Shown here: positions 20,360 to 28,647 of the stretch, in pieces | How positions within the stretch are numbered: the stretch's first letter is position 1 | How the letters are laid out: each line of letters begins with the position of its first letter | Origin: Actinomycetospora sp. NBRC 106378 | GTDB taxonomy: Bacteria > Actinomycetota > Actinomycetes > Mycobacteriales > Pseudonocardiaceae | NCBI RefSeq assembly: GCF_030269685.1 | Contig: NZ_BSTT01000013.1 | Coordinates: 103,251 to 167,250 of the forward strand | Reading direction: 5' to 3' | Length of the DNA stretch: 64,000 nucleotides | Translations under genes and position numbers: made by a program | Notes under the pieces: generated by a model | Seen by the model: only the letters and a program-made list of their open reading frames with translations | Told to the model about the DNA's origin: nothing | Databases searched by the model: none

Positions 20360-22717
20360 GTGACGAGGAGGTCGAACGGAGACGGTCACGCCGACGACGG
20401 CGCGGTCGTGGCGTCGGCGCGTCCCCGGGACGTCCGCGACGCAGGGGTGACGGGAGGAGTCGGGATCGAGCACGTGGAGACCGCAGACGGCGCGCAGCGG
20501 GGCTCGGCCATCGACGCCGGCGATCCCGGGCGTGCCGACGGCGTCGGCGCCGACCCGGGGATGGCCGACGAGGCCGCGCGCGTGCGCGACAGCCTGACCT
20601 TCGACGCGAGCAGCGGCGACCTCCCGCAGGTGTTGCACACCGCTCCCGCCGCCGTCGCTCTCATCGATCTCGATGCCGGCACCGTCACCTACGCCAACGG
20701 CTCCGCGCAGGACCTCACCGGCGGCAAGGCCCAGCTCCCGCTCGACATCGACGCCTGGAGCGAGGCGGCCGGCCTCACCGACCTGTCCGGCCGCCCGATG
20801 CGCGACACCGCGTCCCCGCTCTCCCGCGTGGCGCAGGGCATCCCGGTCTCCGGGGAGCCGGTCGCGGTCGCCGACGCCGCCCGCCGTGGGTCCGAGGCGA
20901 CGGTCGAGGAGCGGGAGGAGGCCGAGGGCCGCCTGCTCTGGGTCACCGGCTTCCCGCTCTCCGAGGCCGAGGACGACGAGCGCCGCCGGCTCGCCCTGGT
21001 GGTCTTCCTGCAGCTCTCCGGGGCGGGCGCACAACGCCACCTCGAGATGATGCGCGACCGCGCCGTCGTCGCCACCGAGCTCTCCTTCACGATCTCCGAC
21101 CCGGGGCGCGAGCAGAACCCGCTCGTGTGGGTCAACCCGGCGTTCACCCGGCTCACCGGGTACGACCTCGACGAGGTGCTCGGACGCAACTGCCGCTTCC
21201 TGCAGGGACCGAACACCGACCCGACCTCGATCTCGCGGATCCGGGCCGCGCTCGCCGACGAGCGTCCGATCACCGAGGTGCTGCTGAACTACCGGCGCGA
21301 CGGCACCGCCTTCTGGAACCAGGTGTCGATCTCCCCGGTGTTCGACGGCGGCGGCCGCGTCGTCAACTTCGTCGGCGTGCAGGCCGACGTCACCGAGCGC
21401 GTGATGGTGGAGAACGAGCGCCGCGCCGCGCTCGCCGCGGCCGAGGAGACCCGGGAGCAGCTGCGGTTGCTCACCGACTCCACGGCGGCGATGACCGCCT
21501 CGCTCGACTCCGGGGGTGCGGCCCGGGCGCTCGCGCGCATCGTCGTGCCTGCCCTCGCGGACTACTGCTGCGTGGACCTGCTCGACGAGGTGGGCGACCC
21601 GTCGTCGTCGACCCGCGTGGCGGTGAACCACCGCGACGACTCGAAGACCGGGACGGTGTCGGCGCTCGGCCGCTGGATCACGCCGACCGAGGACGGCGAC
21701 GACCCCGTCGACCGGGTCCTCGCGGGCGGCGCCCCGTCGCTGCTGCCCGAGCTGCCCGTGCGCCCCGAGGGGCTCCGCGACGACCCGGAGCTCATCGCGC
21801 ACTACGAGCAGCTCCGGCCGCGGTCGGCCATCGTCGTGCCGCTGCGCGCCCGCGGCCAGGTGCTCGGCGCGCTGACCCTCGGCACCGAGCTGCCCTACGG
21901 GCGCCGCTACTCCCAGCGCGACCTCTACCTCGCGAGCGACCTCGCGGCCCGCGCCGGGCTCGCCGTCGACAACGCCCGCCTCTACGCCCGCGAGCACGGC
22001 GCGGCCGAGACCCTGCAGCGCAGCCTGCTGCCGGCGGTCCCCGAGGTCCCGGGGCTCGTGGTGGCCTCCCGCTACCTCGCGGCCACCGACGGCGCGCAGG
22101 TCGGCGGCGACTGGTACGACCTGCTGCCGCTGCCCGACGGGGCCGTCGGCATCGCCGTGGGTGACGTCGTGGGGCACGACCTGCGCGCCGCGGCGGCCAT
22201 GGGCGAGCTGCGCGGTGTGCTGCGCTCCTACGCGTGGGAGGGCCTCGGCCCCGACGCCGTCATCGACCGCTGCAACGACCTCGTGCAGGGCATGCACATG
22301 GCCGCGGCGATGGCCACGGCGGTGTTCGGGCGCCTGGAGCGTCCGCAGGACGGCGGGGACGGCTGGATCCTCGGCTACTGCAACGCGGGCCACCCGCCGC
22401 CCCTGCTGCGCCGCGGTGACGGCAGCGTCGAGCTGCTGACGGGCAACCTGTCCCCGCTGATCGGCGCCACCCGGGCCGCGGCGCGCGACTGCACCGAGGT
22501 GCACCTGCACCCGGGCGACCTGCTCGTGCTGCACACCGACGGGCTGATCGAGGCCCCGGGCACCGACCCCGACGAGCGGACGGACCTGTTCGCCCGCACG
22601 CTCGCCCAGGCCCCGGACGTCGACGACGTCGGCGCGATCTGCGACCGCGTGCTCGAGGTGCTCGGCGCGGACGGGCTGCGCGACGACGCGGTGCTGCTCG
22701 CGGTCCGGATCGACTGA
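20360..22717 (+). CDS. PAS-LOV-GAF-SpoIIE blue-light-type PP2C phosphatase
   Basis: The domains in order are a degenerate PAS (about 75-200), a LOV domain (about 215-335), a GAF domain (about 365-525) and a SpoIIE/PP2C phosphatase (about 555-785). The LOV core GRNCRFLQ has the adduct-forming Cys278. The flavin-contact blocks NYRRDGTAFWNQVSISP and FVGVQADVT are intact. The phosphatase retains GGDWYD (about 582), GDVVGHD (about 601-607) and HTDGLIEA (about 725). Related proteins dephosphorylate anti-sigma-factor antagonists. A blue-light-controlled step in general stress signalling is inferred. No anti-sigma partner gene is nearby. The start follows a leaderless-type -10. Confidence 0.9.
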   Translation: MTRRSNGDGHADDGAVVASARPRDVRDAGVTGGVGIEHVETADGAQRGSAIDAGDPGRADGVGADPGMADEAARVRDSLTFDASSGDLPQVLHTAPAAVALIDLDAGTVTYANGSAQDLTGGKAQLPLDIDAWSEAAGLTDLSGRPMRDTASPLSRVAQGIPVSGEPVAVADAARRGSEATVEEREEAEGRLLWVTGFPLSEAEDDERRRLALVVFLQLSGAGAQRHLEMMRDRAVVATELSFTISDPGREQNPLVWVNPAFTRLTGYDLDEVLGRNCRFLQGPNTDPTSISRIRAALADERPITEVLLNYRRDGTAFWNQVSISPVFDGGGRVVNFVGVQADVTERVMVENERRAALAAAEETREQLRLLTDSTAAMTASLDSGGAARALARIVVPALADYCCVDLLDEVGDPSSSTRVAVNHRDDSKTGTVSALGRWITPTEDGDDPVDRVLAGGAPSLLPELPVRPEGLRDDPELIAHYEQLRPRSAIVVPLRARGQVLGALTLGTELPYGRRYSQRDLYLASDLAARAGLAVDNARLYAREHGAAETLQRSLLPAVPEVPGLVVASRYLAATDGAQVGGDWYDLLPLPDGAVGIAVGDVVGHDLRAAAAMGELRGVLRSYAWEGLGPDAVIDRCNDLVQGMHMAAAMATAVFGRLERPQDGGDGWILGYCNAGHPPPLLRRGDGSVELLTGNLSPLIGATRAAARDCTEVHLHPGDLLVLHTDGLIEAPGTDPDERTDLFARTLAQAPDVDDVGAICDRVLEVLGADGLRDDAVLLAVRID

Positions 22718-22734
22718 GCCGCGACCCCCGGTCA

Positions 22735-22783
22735 CGACGACGGCCGGTGTCTCTCCTGCGCGGAGGGGCACCGGCCGTCGTCG
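22735..22783. terminator. Bidirectional hairpin terminator
   Basis: Arms cgacgacggccggtg (22735-22749) and its exact complement (22769-22783) form a 15-bp GC stem with a 19-nt loop. It lies between the convergent LOV phosphatase and antitoxin-like genes. There is no U-tract, as is common in actinobacteria. Confidence 0.7.
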
Positions 22784-22792
22784 CGGTGGGGC

Positions 22793-23032
22793 CTACTGCT
22801 GCGGCGGGGGCGGCGGCTGCTCGCCCTCGGCCGGCGGGGGCGGAGCCTGGCCGCCCTGCGGGCCGTGCAGGTAGTCCTTGGCCTTCTGCGAGGCCTGGTC
22901 GAACTGCTGGTCGTGACCGGCGAACTTGCCCTTGAGGGCGTCGCTCCCCTTGTCGACGAAACCGTCGGCCTTGTCGGGGTTCTTCCCCGCCCACTCCTTG
23001 GCCTTGTTCACCATGTCGCCGAGGCCTGCCAC
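22793..23032 (-). CDS. Small helical protein, MT0933/Rv0909-like antitoxin family
   Basis: The 79-residue product starts VAGLGDMVNKAKEWAGKNPD and continues with a KADGFVDKGSDALKGKF-type repeat. It ends in a Pro/Gln tail. The alternating Lys/Asp helical pattern with NPDK and a D-K-A-x-D-F core resembles proteins annotated as Rv0909-like antitoxins, but no adjacent toxin gene is seen, so a toxin-antitoxin role is doubtful. GTG 23032 is chosen because AGGAGG lies 6 nt upstream. It is convergent with the LOV phosphatase gene. Confidence 0.7.
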   Translation of the reverse strand: MAGLGDMVNKAKEWAGKNPDKADGFVDKGSDALKGKFAGHDQQFDQASQKAKDYLHGPQGGQAPPPPAEGEQPPPPPQQ

Positions 23033-23302
23033 GACGAACCTCCTGGTGCTCTCGGGTACACGTACTCCGGACACCCCGAGAGTGACCCGACCGGCAGGGT
23101 TCCATGCCCCATCACGCGCATCGGGGGTGTCGGAATCCCCCGTATGCTGGACACCGTCACGGACCGCGCAGGCCGTCTGTCCGGATCGCCGGTTTCAGGG
23201 CAAAAATTCTTTTACCCTCGCGGGAACCCGAGGCCGGGGTCGTGCGTTGGAACCAGTGTGAGCGGTCGCGGTGACCGCTCTCGTGCACGTGGAGGAGGAC
23301 GA

Positions 23303-24106
23303 GTGCGCACCAGCAGCAACCCGGCGTTCCGGAACCTGCCGACGTCACCCGGTGGGTACGCGCGGTTCGGTGACGCGCCGGCGGGCCTGGGCGGCGCCTT
23401 CGGGGGAGGTCCCGCGGGGCAGCCGCCGATGGCGGGAGCCTCGGACCGGCCGCTGACCGTCGACGACGTCGTCCAGAAGACCGCGCTCAACGCCGTCATC
23501 ACCATCGGTGTCGGCATCGCGGCCGCGATCCTGCTCAGCCCGGTCCTCGGGATCCTGGGCTTCGTCGTGGGCCTCGTGGTCTCGCTGATCATCATCTTCA
23601 AGCAGAGCACCAGCCCCGCGCTGGTCCTCACCTACTCGGTGTCGCAGGGCCTGGCCCTCGGCACCATCACCGGCTTCCTCGAGGCCTCCAGCAACAGCTA
23701 CGCGGGCATCGGCTTCCAGGCCATCGTCGGCGTGGTCGGCGTCTTCGTCGGCATGCTGGTCGTCTACAAGACCGGCGCGATCCGGGTCACCCCGCGCCTG
23801 ACCAAGATGGTCATCGGGGCGGCGATCGGCGTGGTCGTGCTCATGCTGGTCAACCTGGTGGTGTCGTTCTTCTCCACCGGCGGTATCGGGCTCCGTGACG
23901 GCGGCCCGCTGGCGATCGTCTTCTCGCTGGTGTGCATCGCGGTCGGCGCCTTCATGCTGCTGCTCGACTTCGACCAGGCCGACCAGGCCGTCAAGGCGGG
24001 CGTGCCGGCGAAGTTCGCCTGGTACCTCGCGTTCGGGTTCATGACGACGCTGGTCTGGCTCTACATCGAGATCCTGCGCCTGCTGAGCTACTTCCGCGGC
24101 GACTAG
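23303..24106 (+). CDS. Bax inhibitor-1/YccA family membrane protein
   Basis: The 267-residue product has a Gly/Pro-rich cytosolic N-terminus (1 to about 50) and seven predicted membrane helices. The final part, DFDQADQAVKAGVPAKFAWYLAFGF then YIEILRLLSYF, is the conserved C-terminal block of the actinobacterial YccA/BI-1 group. Homologues form calcium-leak-type channels, but bacterial roles are poorly defined. GTG 23303 follows GGAGGAGG. A strong terminator lies just downstream. The 270-bp upstream gap is divergent to the antitoxin-like gene and holds an AT-rich patch near 23201-23215. Confidence 0.9.
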   Translation: MRTSSNPAFRNLPTSPGGYARFGDAPAGLGGAFGGGPAGQPPMAGASDRPLTVDDVVQKTALNAVITIGVGIAAAILLSPVLGILGFVVGLVVSLIIIFKQSTSPALVLTYSVSQGLALGTITGFLEASSNSYAGIGFQAIVGVVGVFVGMLVVYKTGAIRVTPRLTKMVIGAAIGVVVLMLVNLVVSFFSTGGIGLRDGGPLAIVFSLVCIAVGAFMLLLDFDQADQAVKAGVPAKFAWYLAFGFMTTLVWLYIEILRLLSYFRGD

Positions 24107-24124
24107 CCGCAGCGACACGACGAC

Positions 24125-24158
24125 GAAGGCCCGCCCCGGGATCCCGGGGCGGGCCTTC
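24125..24158. terminator. Perfect palindromic terminator
   Basis: A perfect palindrome of 34 bp with essentially no loop (gaaggcccgccccggga and its complement) sits between the convergent YccA-like and thiolase genes. Adjacent A and T runs are short. It should stop transcription from both sides. Confidence 0.8.
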
Positions 24159-24183
24159 GTCCTCCTGGTCGTGGGACCCGTCG

Positions 24184-25422
24184 TCAGGACAGACGCTCGA
24201 GGACCATCGCCATGCCCTGGCCGCCGCCGACGCACATCGTCTCGAGCCCGATCGTCGCGTCCTTCGCGCGCAGGCCGTTGAGCAGCGTGGTGGCGATGCG
24301 CGCGCCGGTCATGCCGAACGGGTGCCCGACCGCGATCGATCCGCCGTGGACGTTGAGCTTCGACTCGATCGTCTCGTCGGTCAGCCCGAGGCCGCGCGCG
24401 GAGGGCAGGACCTGGGCGGCGAACGCCTCGTTGATCTCGACGAGGTCGACGTCGTCGATCGACAGCCCGGCCCGGCGCAGCGCCTGCTGCGAGGCGCCGA
24501 CCGGCCCCAGGCCCATGATCTCGGGCGAGAGCCCGGTCACGCCGGTGGACACGATCCGGGCGAGCGGGGTGATGCCGAGGTCGGCCGCGCGCGTCGAGGA
24601 CATGACCACCACGGCGGCGGCACCGTCGTTGAGCGGGCACGCGTTGCCGGCGGTGATGCGCCCGTCGGGGCGGAACACGGGCTTGAGGCCGGCGACCGCC
24701 TCGTAGGTGGTGCCGGCCCGCGGGGAGTCGTCGGCGGCGACGACCGAGCCGTCCGGGAGCGTGACCGGCGTGATCTCGCGGGCCCAGAACCCGTCGGCGG
24801 CCGACTGCTCGGCGAGGTTCTGCGAGCGCACCGCGAAGCGGTCCATCTCCTCGCGGGAGACGTCCTCGAGCAGCGCGACGTTCTCCGCGGTCTGGCCCAT
24901 GGCGATGTAGGCGTCGGGGAGCAGGCCGTCGGCGCGCGGGTCGTGCCACTCCGACGCGCCGGCGGCGGCGGCCTCCGCGGTGCGGGCCTGCGCCTCGTCG
25001 AACAGCGGGTTCTGGGTGTTCGGCAGCCCGTCCGAGGAGCCCTTCTCGAAGCGGGAGACGGTCTCGACGCCGGCCGCCACGAAGACGTCGCCCTCACCCG
25101 CGCGGATGGCGTGCGCGGCCATGCGGATCGTCTGCAGCGAGGAGGAGCAGTAGCGGGTGATGGTCGTGCCGGGCACGGTGTCGAGCCCGAGCGCCACAGC
25201 GACGATGCGACCCATGTTGTAGCCCTGCTCGCCGCCGGGCAGACCGCAGCCGAGCATGAGGTCCTCGACCTCGGCGGGCGGCAGGGAGGGCACCTGGTCG
25301 AGGGCGGCGCGCACCATCTGCGCGGCCAGGTCGTCGGGGCGCATGCCGGCGAGCGTCCCCTTGCGGGCCCGGCCGATGGGGGAACGGGCGGCGGACACGA
25401 TCACGGCGTCGGGAGTGGCCAT
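24184..25422 (-). CDS. Acetyl-CoA C-acyltransferase (thiolase), FadA-like
   Basis: The enzyme catalyses thiolytic cleavage or condensation of acyl-CoA. The nucleophile is Cys92 in RYCSSSLQTI. The other catalytic residues are in NEAFAAQ, GHPFGMTGAR (His) and CVGGGQGMA (second Cys) near the C-terminus. The 412 residues fit the degradative FadA class. A thiolase (fadA3) upstream of cbs is also found in M. tuberculosis. ATG 25422 is chosen from the family N-terminus (AVIVSAARSPIGR); longer in-frame sequence runs antisense to cbs. Confidence 0.93.
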   Translation of the reverse strand: MATPDAVIVSAARSPIGRARKGTLAGMRPDDLAAQMVRAALDQVPSLPPAEVEDLMLGCGLPGGEQGYNMGRIVAVALGLDTVPGTTITRYCSSSLQTIRMAAHAIRAGEGDVFVAAGVETVSRFEKGSSDGLPNTQNPLFDEAQARTAEAAAAGASEWHDPRADGLLPDAYIAMGQTAENVALLEDVSREEMDRFAVRSQNLAEQSAADGFWAREITPVTLPDGSVVAADDSPRAGTTYEAVAGLKPVFRPDGRITAGNACPLNDGAAAVVVMSSTRAADLGITPLARIVSTGVTGLSPEIMGLGPVGASQQALRRAGLSIDDVDLVEINEAFAAQVLPSARGLGLTDETIESKLNVHGGSIAVGHPFGMTGARIATTLLNGLRAKDATIGLETMCVGGGQGMAMVLERLS

Positions 25423-25429
25423 GACCTGC

Positions 25430-25435
25430 ACCTTA
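25430..25435 (-). promoter_or_regulatory. Candidate -10 box, leaderless start of the thiolase gene
   Basis: On the minus strand TAAGGT ends 7 nt before ATG 25422, with no Shine-Dalgarno sequence between. Confidence 0.5.
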
Positions 25436-25515
25436 GGCGGGCGTTCCGCTCCCGGTCGGCGGTGATTCGCGCGACAGTCCGGCCGCGGTCGACGGCGTTC
25501 GGCAGGATGGGGGCC

Positions 25516-26892
25516 ATGCAGTACGCCGAGCACATCGCCGACCTCGTCGGACACACCCCGCTGGTGAAGCTCAACAAGGTCGTGCCGACCGGGCCCGACG
25601 CGCCGCTCGTGCTCGCGAAGGTCGAGTACTTCAACCCCGGCGGGAGCGTGAAGGACCGCATCGCCGAGAAGATGATCGACGCGGCCGAGGCGTCGGGGGA
25701 GCTCAAGCCCGGCGGCACGATCGTCGAGCCGACCTCCGGAAACACCGGGATCGGCCTCGCGATCGTCGCCCAGCAGCGCGGCTACCACTGCATCTTCGTG
25801 TGCCCGGACAAGGTCTCGCCCGCCAAGCGGGACGCGTTGCGCGCCTACGGCGCCGAGGTCGTCGTGTGCCCGGCCGCCGTCGAGCCCGACCACCCCGAGT
25901 CGTACTACTCGGTCTCCGACCGGCTCGCCCGCGAGACCGAGGGCGGCTGGAAGCCCAACCAGTACGCCAACCCGGCCAACCCGGCGTCGCACGTGGAGTC
26001 GACCGGCCCCGAGATCTGGGAGCAGACCGACGGCCGCATCACCCACTTCGTCGCGGGCGTCGGCACCGGCGGCACCATCTCGGGCACCGGCAAGTACCTC
26101 AAGGAGATCTCCGGCGGCCGCGTGCAGATCGTCGGCGCGGACCCGCTGGGCTCGGTCTACTCCGGCGGGGACGGGCGGCCCTACCTCGTCGAGGGCGTCG
26201 GCGAGGACTTCTGGCCGAGCACGTACGACCGCGGGATCGCCGACCGCATCCTCGCCGTCTCCGACGCCGACTCCTTCCACATGACCCGGCGGCTCGGCCG
26301 GGAGGAGGCGCTGCTCGTCGGCGGCTCCTGCGGGATGGCGACCGTCGCGGCGGCGCGGCTGGCCGAGGAGCTCGGCCCCGACGACGTCGTCGTCGTGCTC
26401 CTCCCCGACGGGGGGCGCGGGTACCTGAACACGGTCTTCAACGACCAGTGGATGCAGTCCTACGGGTTCCTGCGTGCCGACACCGCGGAGTACACCGTGG
26501 GCGACGTGCTGCGGCTGAAGGACGGCTCGATCCCCGACCTCGTGCACGGGCACCCGAACGAGACGGTCTCGGACATCGTCTCGATCATGCGGGAGTTCAG
26601 CGTCTCGCAGATGCCGATCGTGCAGGCCGAGCCGCCGGTGATGATGGCCGAGGTCCGCGGTGCGGTGACCGAGCGCGACCTGCTCGACAAGCTGTTCACG
26701 GGCAAGGCGGCGCTGACCGACAAGGTCGCCGACCACCTCGCGCCCGCGCTGCCCTCCGTCGGCATCTCGGAGCCGCTGTCGGAGGCGATGGAGAAGCTGC
26801 AGGGCGGCGACGGGCTGCTGGTCATCTCCGACGGGCGCCCGGCGGGCATCGTCAGCCGAGCCGATGTGCTCGCGTTCCTCGCCGGTCGATAG
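25516..26892 (+). CDS. cbs: Cystathionine beta-synthase
   Basis: This PLP enzyme condenses serine (or activated serine) with homocysteine to cystathionine. The fold-type-II core has the PLP Lys46 in NPGGSVKDR, the substrate loop EPTSGNTGIG and the phosphate loop GTGGTISGTG. Two C-terminal CBS domains (about 340-455) follow. No heme-binding N-terminal extension is present. The 458-residue length is normal. ATG 25516 is used; ATG 25507 would add three residues. The gamma-lyase gene follows 14 bp downstream, giving a reverse transsulfuration pair. Confidence 0.93.
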   Translation: MQYAEHIADLVGHTPLVKLNKVVPTGPDAPLVLAKVEYFNPGGSVKDRIAEKMIDAAEASGELKPGGTIVEPTSGNTGIGLAIVAQQRGYHCIFVCPDKVSPAKRDALRAYGAEVVVCPAAVEPDHPESYYSVSDRLARETEGGWKPNQYANPANPASHVESTGPEIWEQTDGRITHFVAGVGTGGTISGTGKYLKEISGGRVQIVGADPLGSVYSGGDGRPYLVEGVGEDFWPSTYDRGIADRILAVSDADSFHMTRRLGREEALLVGGSCGMATVAAARLAEELGPDDVVVVLLPDGGRGYLNTVFNDQWMQSYGFLRADTAEYTVGDVLRLKDGSIPDLVHGHPNETVSDIVSIMREFSVSQMPIVQAEPPVMMAEVRGAVTERDLLDKLFTGKAALTDKVADHLAPALPSVGISEPLSEAMEKLQGGDGLLVISDGRPAGIVSRADVLAFLAGR

Positions 26893-26906
26893 GGAACACT
26901 GACCAG

Positions 26907-28058
26907 GTGAGTCAGGACCACGGTTTCGCCACGCGCGCCATCCATGCCGGCCAGGAGCCGGACCCGGCCACCGGTTCGGTCGTCGTCCCCGTGCACGCCA
27001 CGTCGACGTTCGCCCAGGACGGGGTCGGCGGGCTGCGCTCGGGCTACGAGTACGCCCGCACCGGCAACCCCACGCGGACCGCGCTGGAGACCCAGCTGGC
27101 CGCGCTCGAGGGCGGGCGGTTCTGTCGGGCGTTCGCGTCGGGCATGGCGGCCGAGGACACGCTGTTCCGCGCCGCGCTGCGCCCGGGCGACCACGTCGTC
27201 ATCCCGATCGACGCCTACGGCGGCACCTTCCGCCTGGTCTCGACCGTCCTCGCGGACTGGGGCGTGCGCTTCTCGGCGGTCGACCTCTCCGACCTCGACG
27301 CCGTCCGGGCCGCGGTGCTGCCCGAGACGAGGCTGCTCTGGTGCGAGACGCCGACCAACCCGCTGCTCTCGATCGCCGACATCCCGGCGCTCGCGTCGAT
27401 CGCGGACGAGGCCGGCATCCGGCTCGTCGTCGACAACACCTTCGCCTCGCCCTACCTGCAGCAGCCGCTGGGCCTGGGCGCGCACGTGGTGCTGCACTCG
27501 ACGACGAAGTACCTCGGTGGGCACTCCGACGTCGTCGGCGGCGCGGTGGTCACCTCCGACGAGGCGCTCGCGGCCGACCTCGGCCGGCTGCAGAACGGCA
27601 TGGGCGCCGTCCCCGGCCCCTTCGACTGCTTCCTCACCACCCGCGGCATCAAGACCCTGGCCGTGCGGATGGACCGGCACTGTGACAACGCCGAGCGGGT
27701 CGTCGAGGCCCTCACGGCGCACGACGCCGTGTCGACCGTGCTCTACCCGGGCCTCGCCACGCACCCCGACCACGAGGTCGCGGCGAAGCAGATGCACCGC
27801 TTCGGCGGGATGGTCTCGATCCGGCTCGCCGGCGGGGAGCAGGCGGCTCGGGCGCTGTGCGCGGCGACGAAGGTCTTCACGCTGGCCGAGTCGCTCGGCG
27901 GGGTCGAGTCGCTGATCGAGCACCCGGGCGCCATGACCCACGCGTCGACGGCGGGCTCCCCGCTCGAGGTGCCCTCGGACCTCGTGCGGCTGTCGGTCGG
28001 GATCGAGGAGGCCGACGACCTCGTCGACGACCTGCTCACCGCACTCGGGCGGCTCTGA
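26907..28058 (+). CDS. metB: Cystathionine gamma-lyase/gamma-synthase, MetB family
   Basis: This is a fold-type-I PLP enzyme of the Cys/Met metabolism family. It has the PLP Lys201 in STTKYLGGHSD, the phosphate-binding ASGMAAED and YEYARTGNPTR near the N-terminus. The length is 383 residues. The position directly after cbs matches Rv1077-Rv1079 and suggests gamma-lyase activity that yields cysteine. Gamma-synthase activity cannot be excluded from sequence. GTG 26907 lies 14 bp after the cbs stop, so one operon is likely. Confidence 0.92.
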   Translation: MSQDHGFATRAIHAGQEPDPATGSVVVPVHATSTFAQDGVGGLRSGYEYARTGNPTRTALETQLAALEGGRFCRAFASGMAAEDTLFRAALRPGDHVVIPIDAYGGTFRLVSTVLADWGVRFSAVDLSDLDAVRAAVLPETRLLWCETPTNPLLSIADIPALASIADEAGIRLVVDNTFASPYLQQPLGLGAHVVLHSTTKYLGGHSDVVGGAVVTSDEALAADLGRLQNGMGAVPGPFDCFLTTRGIKTLAVRMDRHCDNAERVVEALTAHDAVSTVLYPGLATHPDHEVAAKQMHRFGGMVSIRLAGGEQAARALCAATKVFTLAESLGGVESLIEHPGAMTHASTAGSPLEVPSDLVRLSVGIEEADDLVDDLLTALGRL

Positions 28059-28079
28059 GGCTCTCGCGGGTCTTCGCGA

Positions 28080-28103
28080 CGCCGGGGCGACTCAGCCCCG
28101 GCG
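28080..28103. terminator. Short hairpin at a convergent junction
   Basis: Arms cgccggggc (28080-28088) and gccccggcg (28095-28103) flank a 6-nt loop. The hairpin overlaps the stop codon of the small minus-strand gene and follows metB. Confidence 0.55.
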
Positions 28104-28334
28104 CGCGTCCGCCTGGTCCTCGGCGGAGCCGTGCGGCGCCGTGTGACCCGGCGTGACGAGCGCCGGGACGCTGCAGCCGCCGACGAGGACGGGCCCGTGG
28201 TGGGTGATCACGAGCGAGCCCGGGTCGTCGCAGCCGGCCCGTTCGACCGTGAACACGGCGGCCCCGGTCAGCGCGGCGGCCAGGACGAGGGGCGCGACGA
28301 GGCCCAACCGGGCGGCACGGCGTCGCGTCTCCAT
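28092..28334 (-). CDS. Small membrane-anchored or secreted protein, unknown
   Basis: The 80-residue product has a basic N-terminus (METRRRAAR), one hydrophobic segment (about 10-30) and an outer part with two Cys (AGCDDPGSL and VGGCSVPAL) that could form a disulfide. ATG 28334 follows GGGAGG. Codon usage and GC pattern look coding. I do not recognise a family. It is convergent with metB. Confidence 0.55.
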   Translation of the reverse strand: METRRRAARLGLVAPLVLAAALTGAAVFTVERAGCDDPGSLVITHHGPVLVGGCSVPALVTPGHTAPHGSAEDQADARRG

Positions 28335-28647
28335 CGGGGTCCTCCCAGAAATCTCACGCTCTCACCACAGGCTACCGACGACGTCCGGTACGCACGCCCG
28401 AACGGTTCGGGCGGTCCGGTCGGCGTCGGGACCCGCGCGGCGACCGGACCGTGGGACGGCCCGGACGTCCCTCGGTTGCCCGTCCGTCGTGGGCGGGAAC
28501 CGGTCGGCGACATCACCGTGTTGCCGGGAACTCGCCCGCGATCGGCCCTCTCCTCCCGCGTGAGGGGAACCCTCATGCCACAAGAGCGCTCGATTCCTCC
28601 CCTCACGCGGGACGGGGGTCGCGGGGCGGGGGCGGCGGTGGGGCACC
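28335..28647. other. 313-bp gap with a long-stem hairpin
   Basis: No convincing coding frame is present. The notable content is the inverted repeat at 28554-28612. Divergent promoters for the small protein and threonine dehydratase genes must lie here. Confidence 0.5.
28554..28612. repeat. 15-bp inverted repeat with 29-nt loop
   Basis: Arms tcccgcgtgagggga (28554-28568) and its exact complement (28598-28612) lie between two divergently transcribed genes, about 35 bp before the threonine dehydratase start. A terminator is not expected there, so a regulatory or repeat origin is more likely. Confidence 0.8.

Noticed and set aside
19178..22771. A 1197-residue antisense frame across the PIG-L and LOV genes
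   Set aside because: Low-complexity composition, no domain, and it spans two confidently assigned plus-strand genes.
22793..23032. A toxin-antitoxin module
   Set aside because: The small protein resembles proteins annotated as antitoxins, but no toxin-like gene is adjacent.
23033..23302. A riboswitch or RNA gene in the divergent gap before the YccA-like gene
   Set aside because: An AT-rich patch is present but no conserved aptamer or stable cloverleaf could be drawn.
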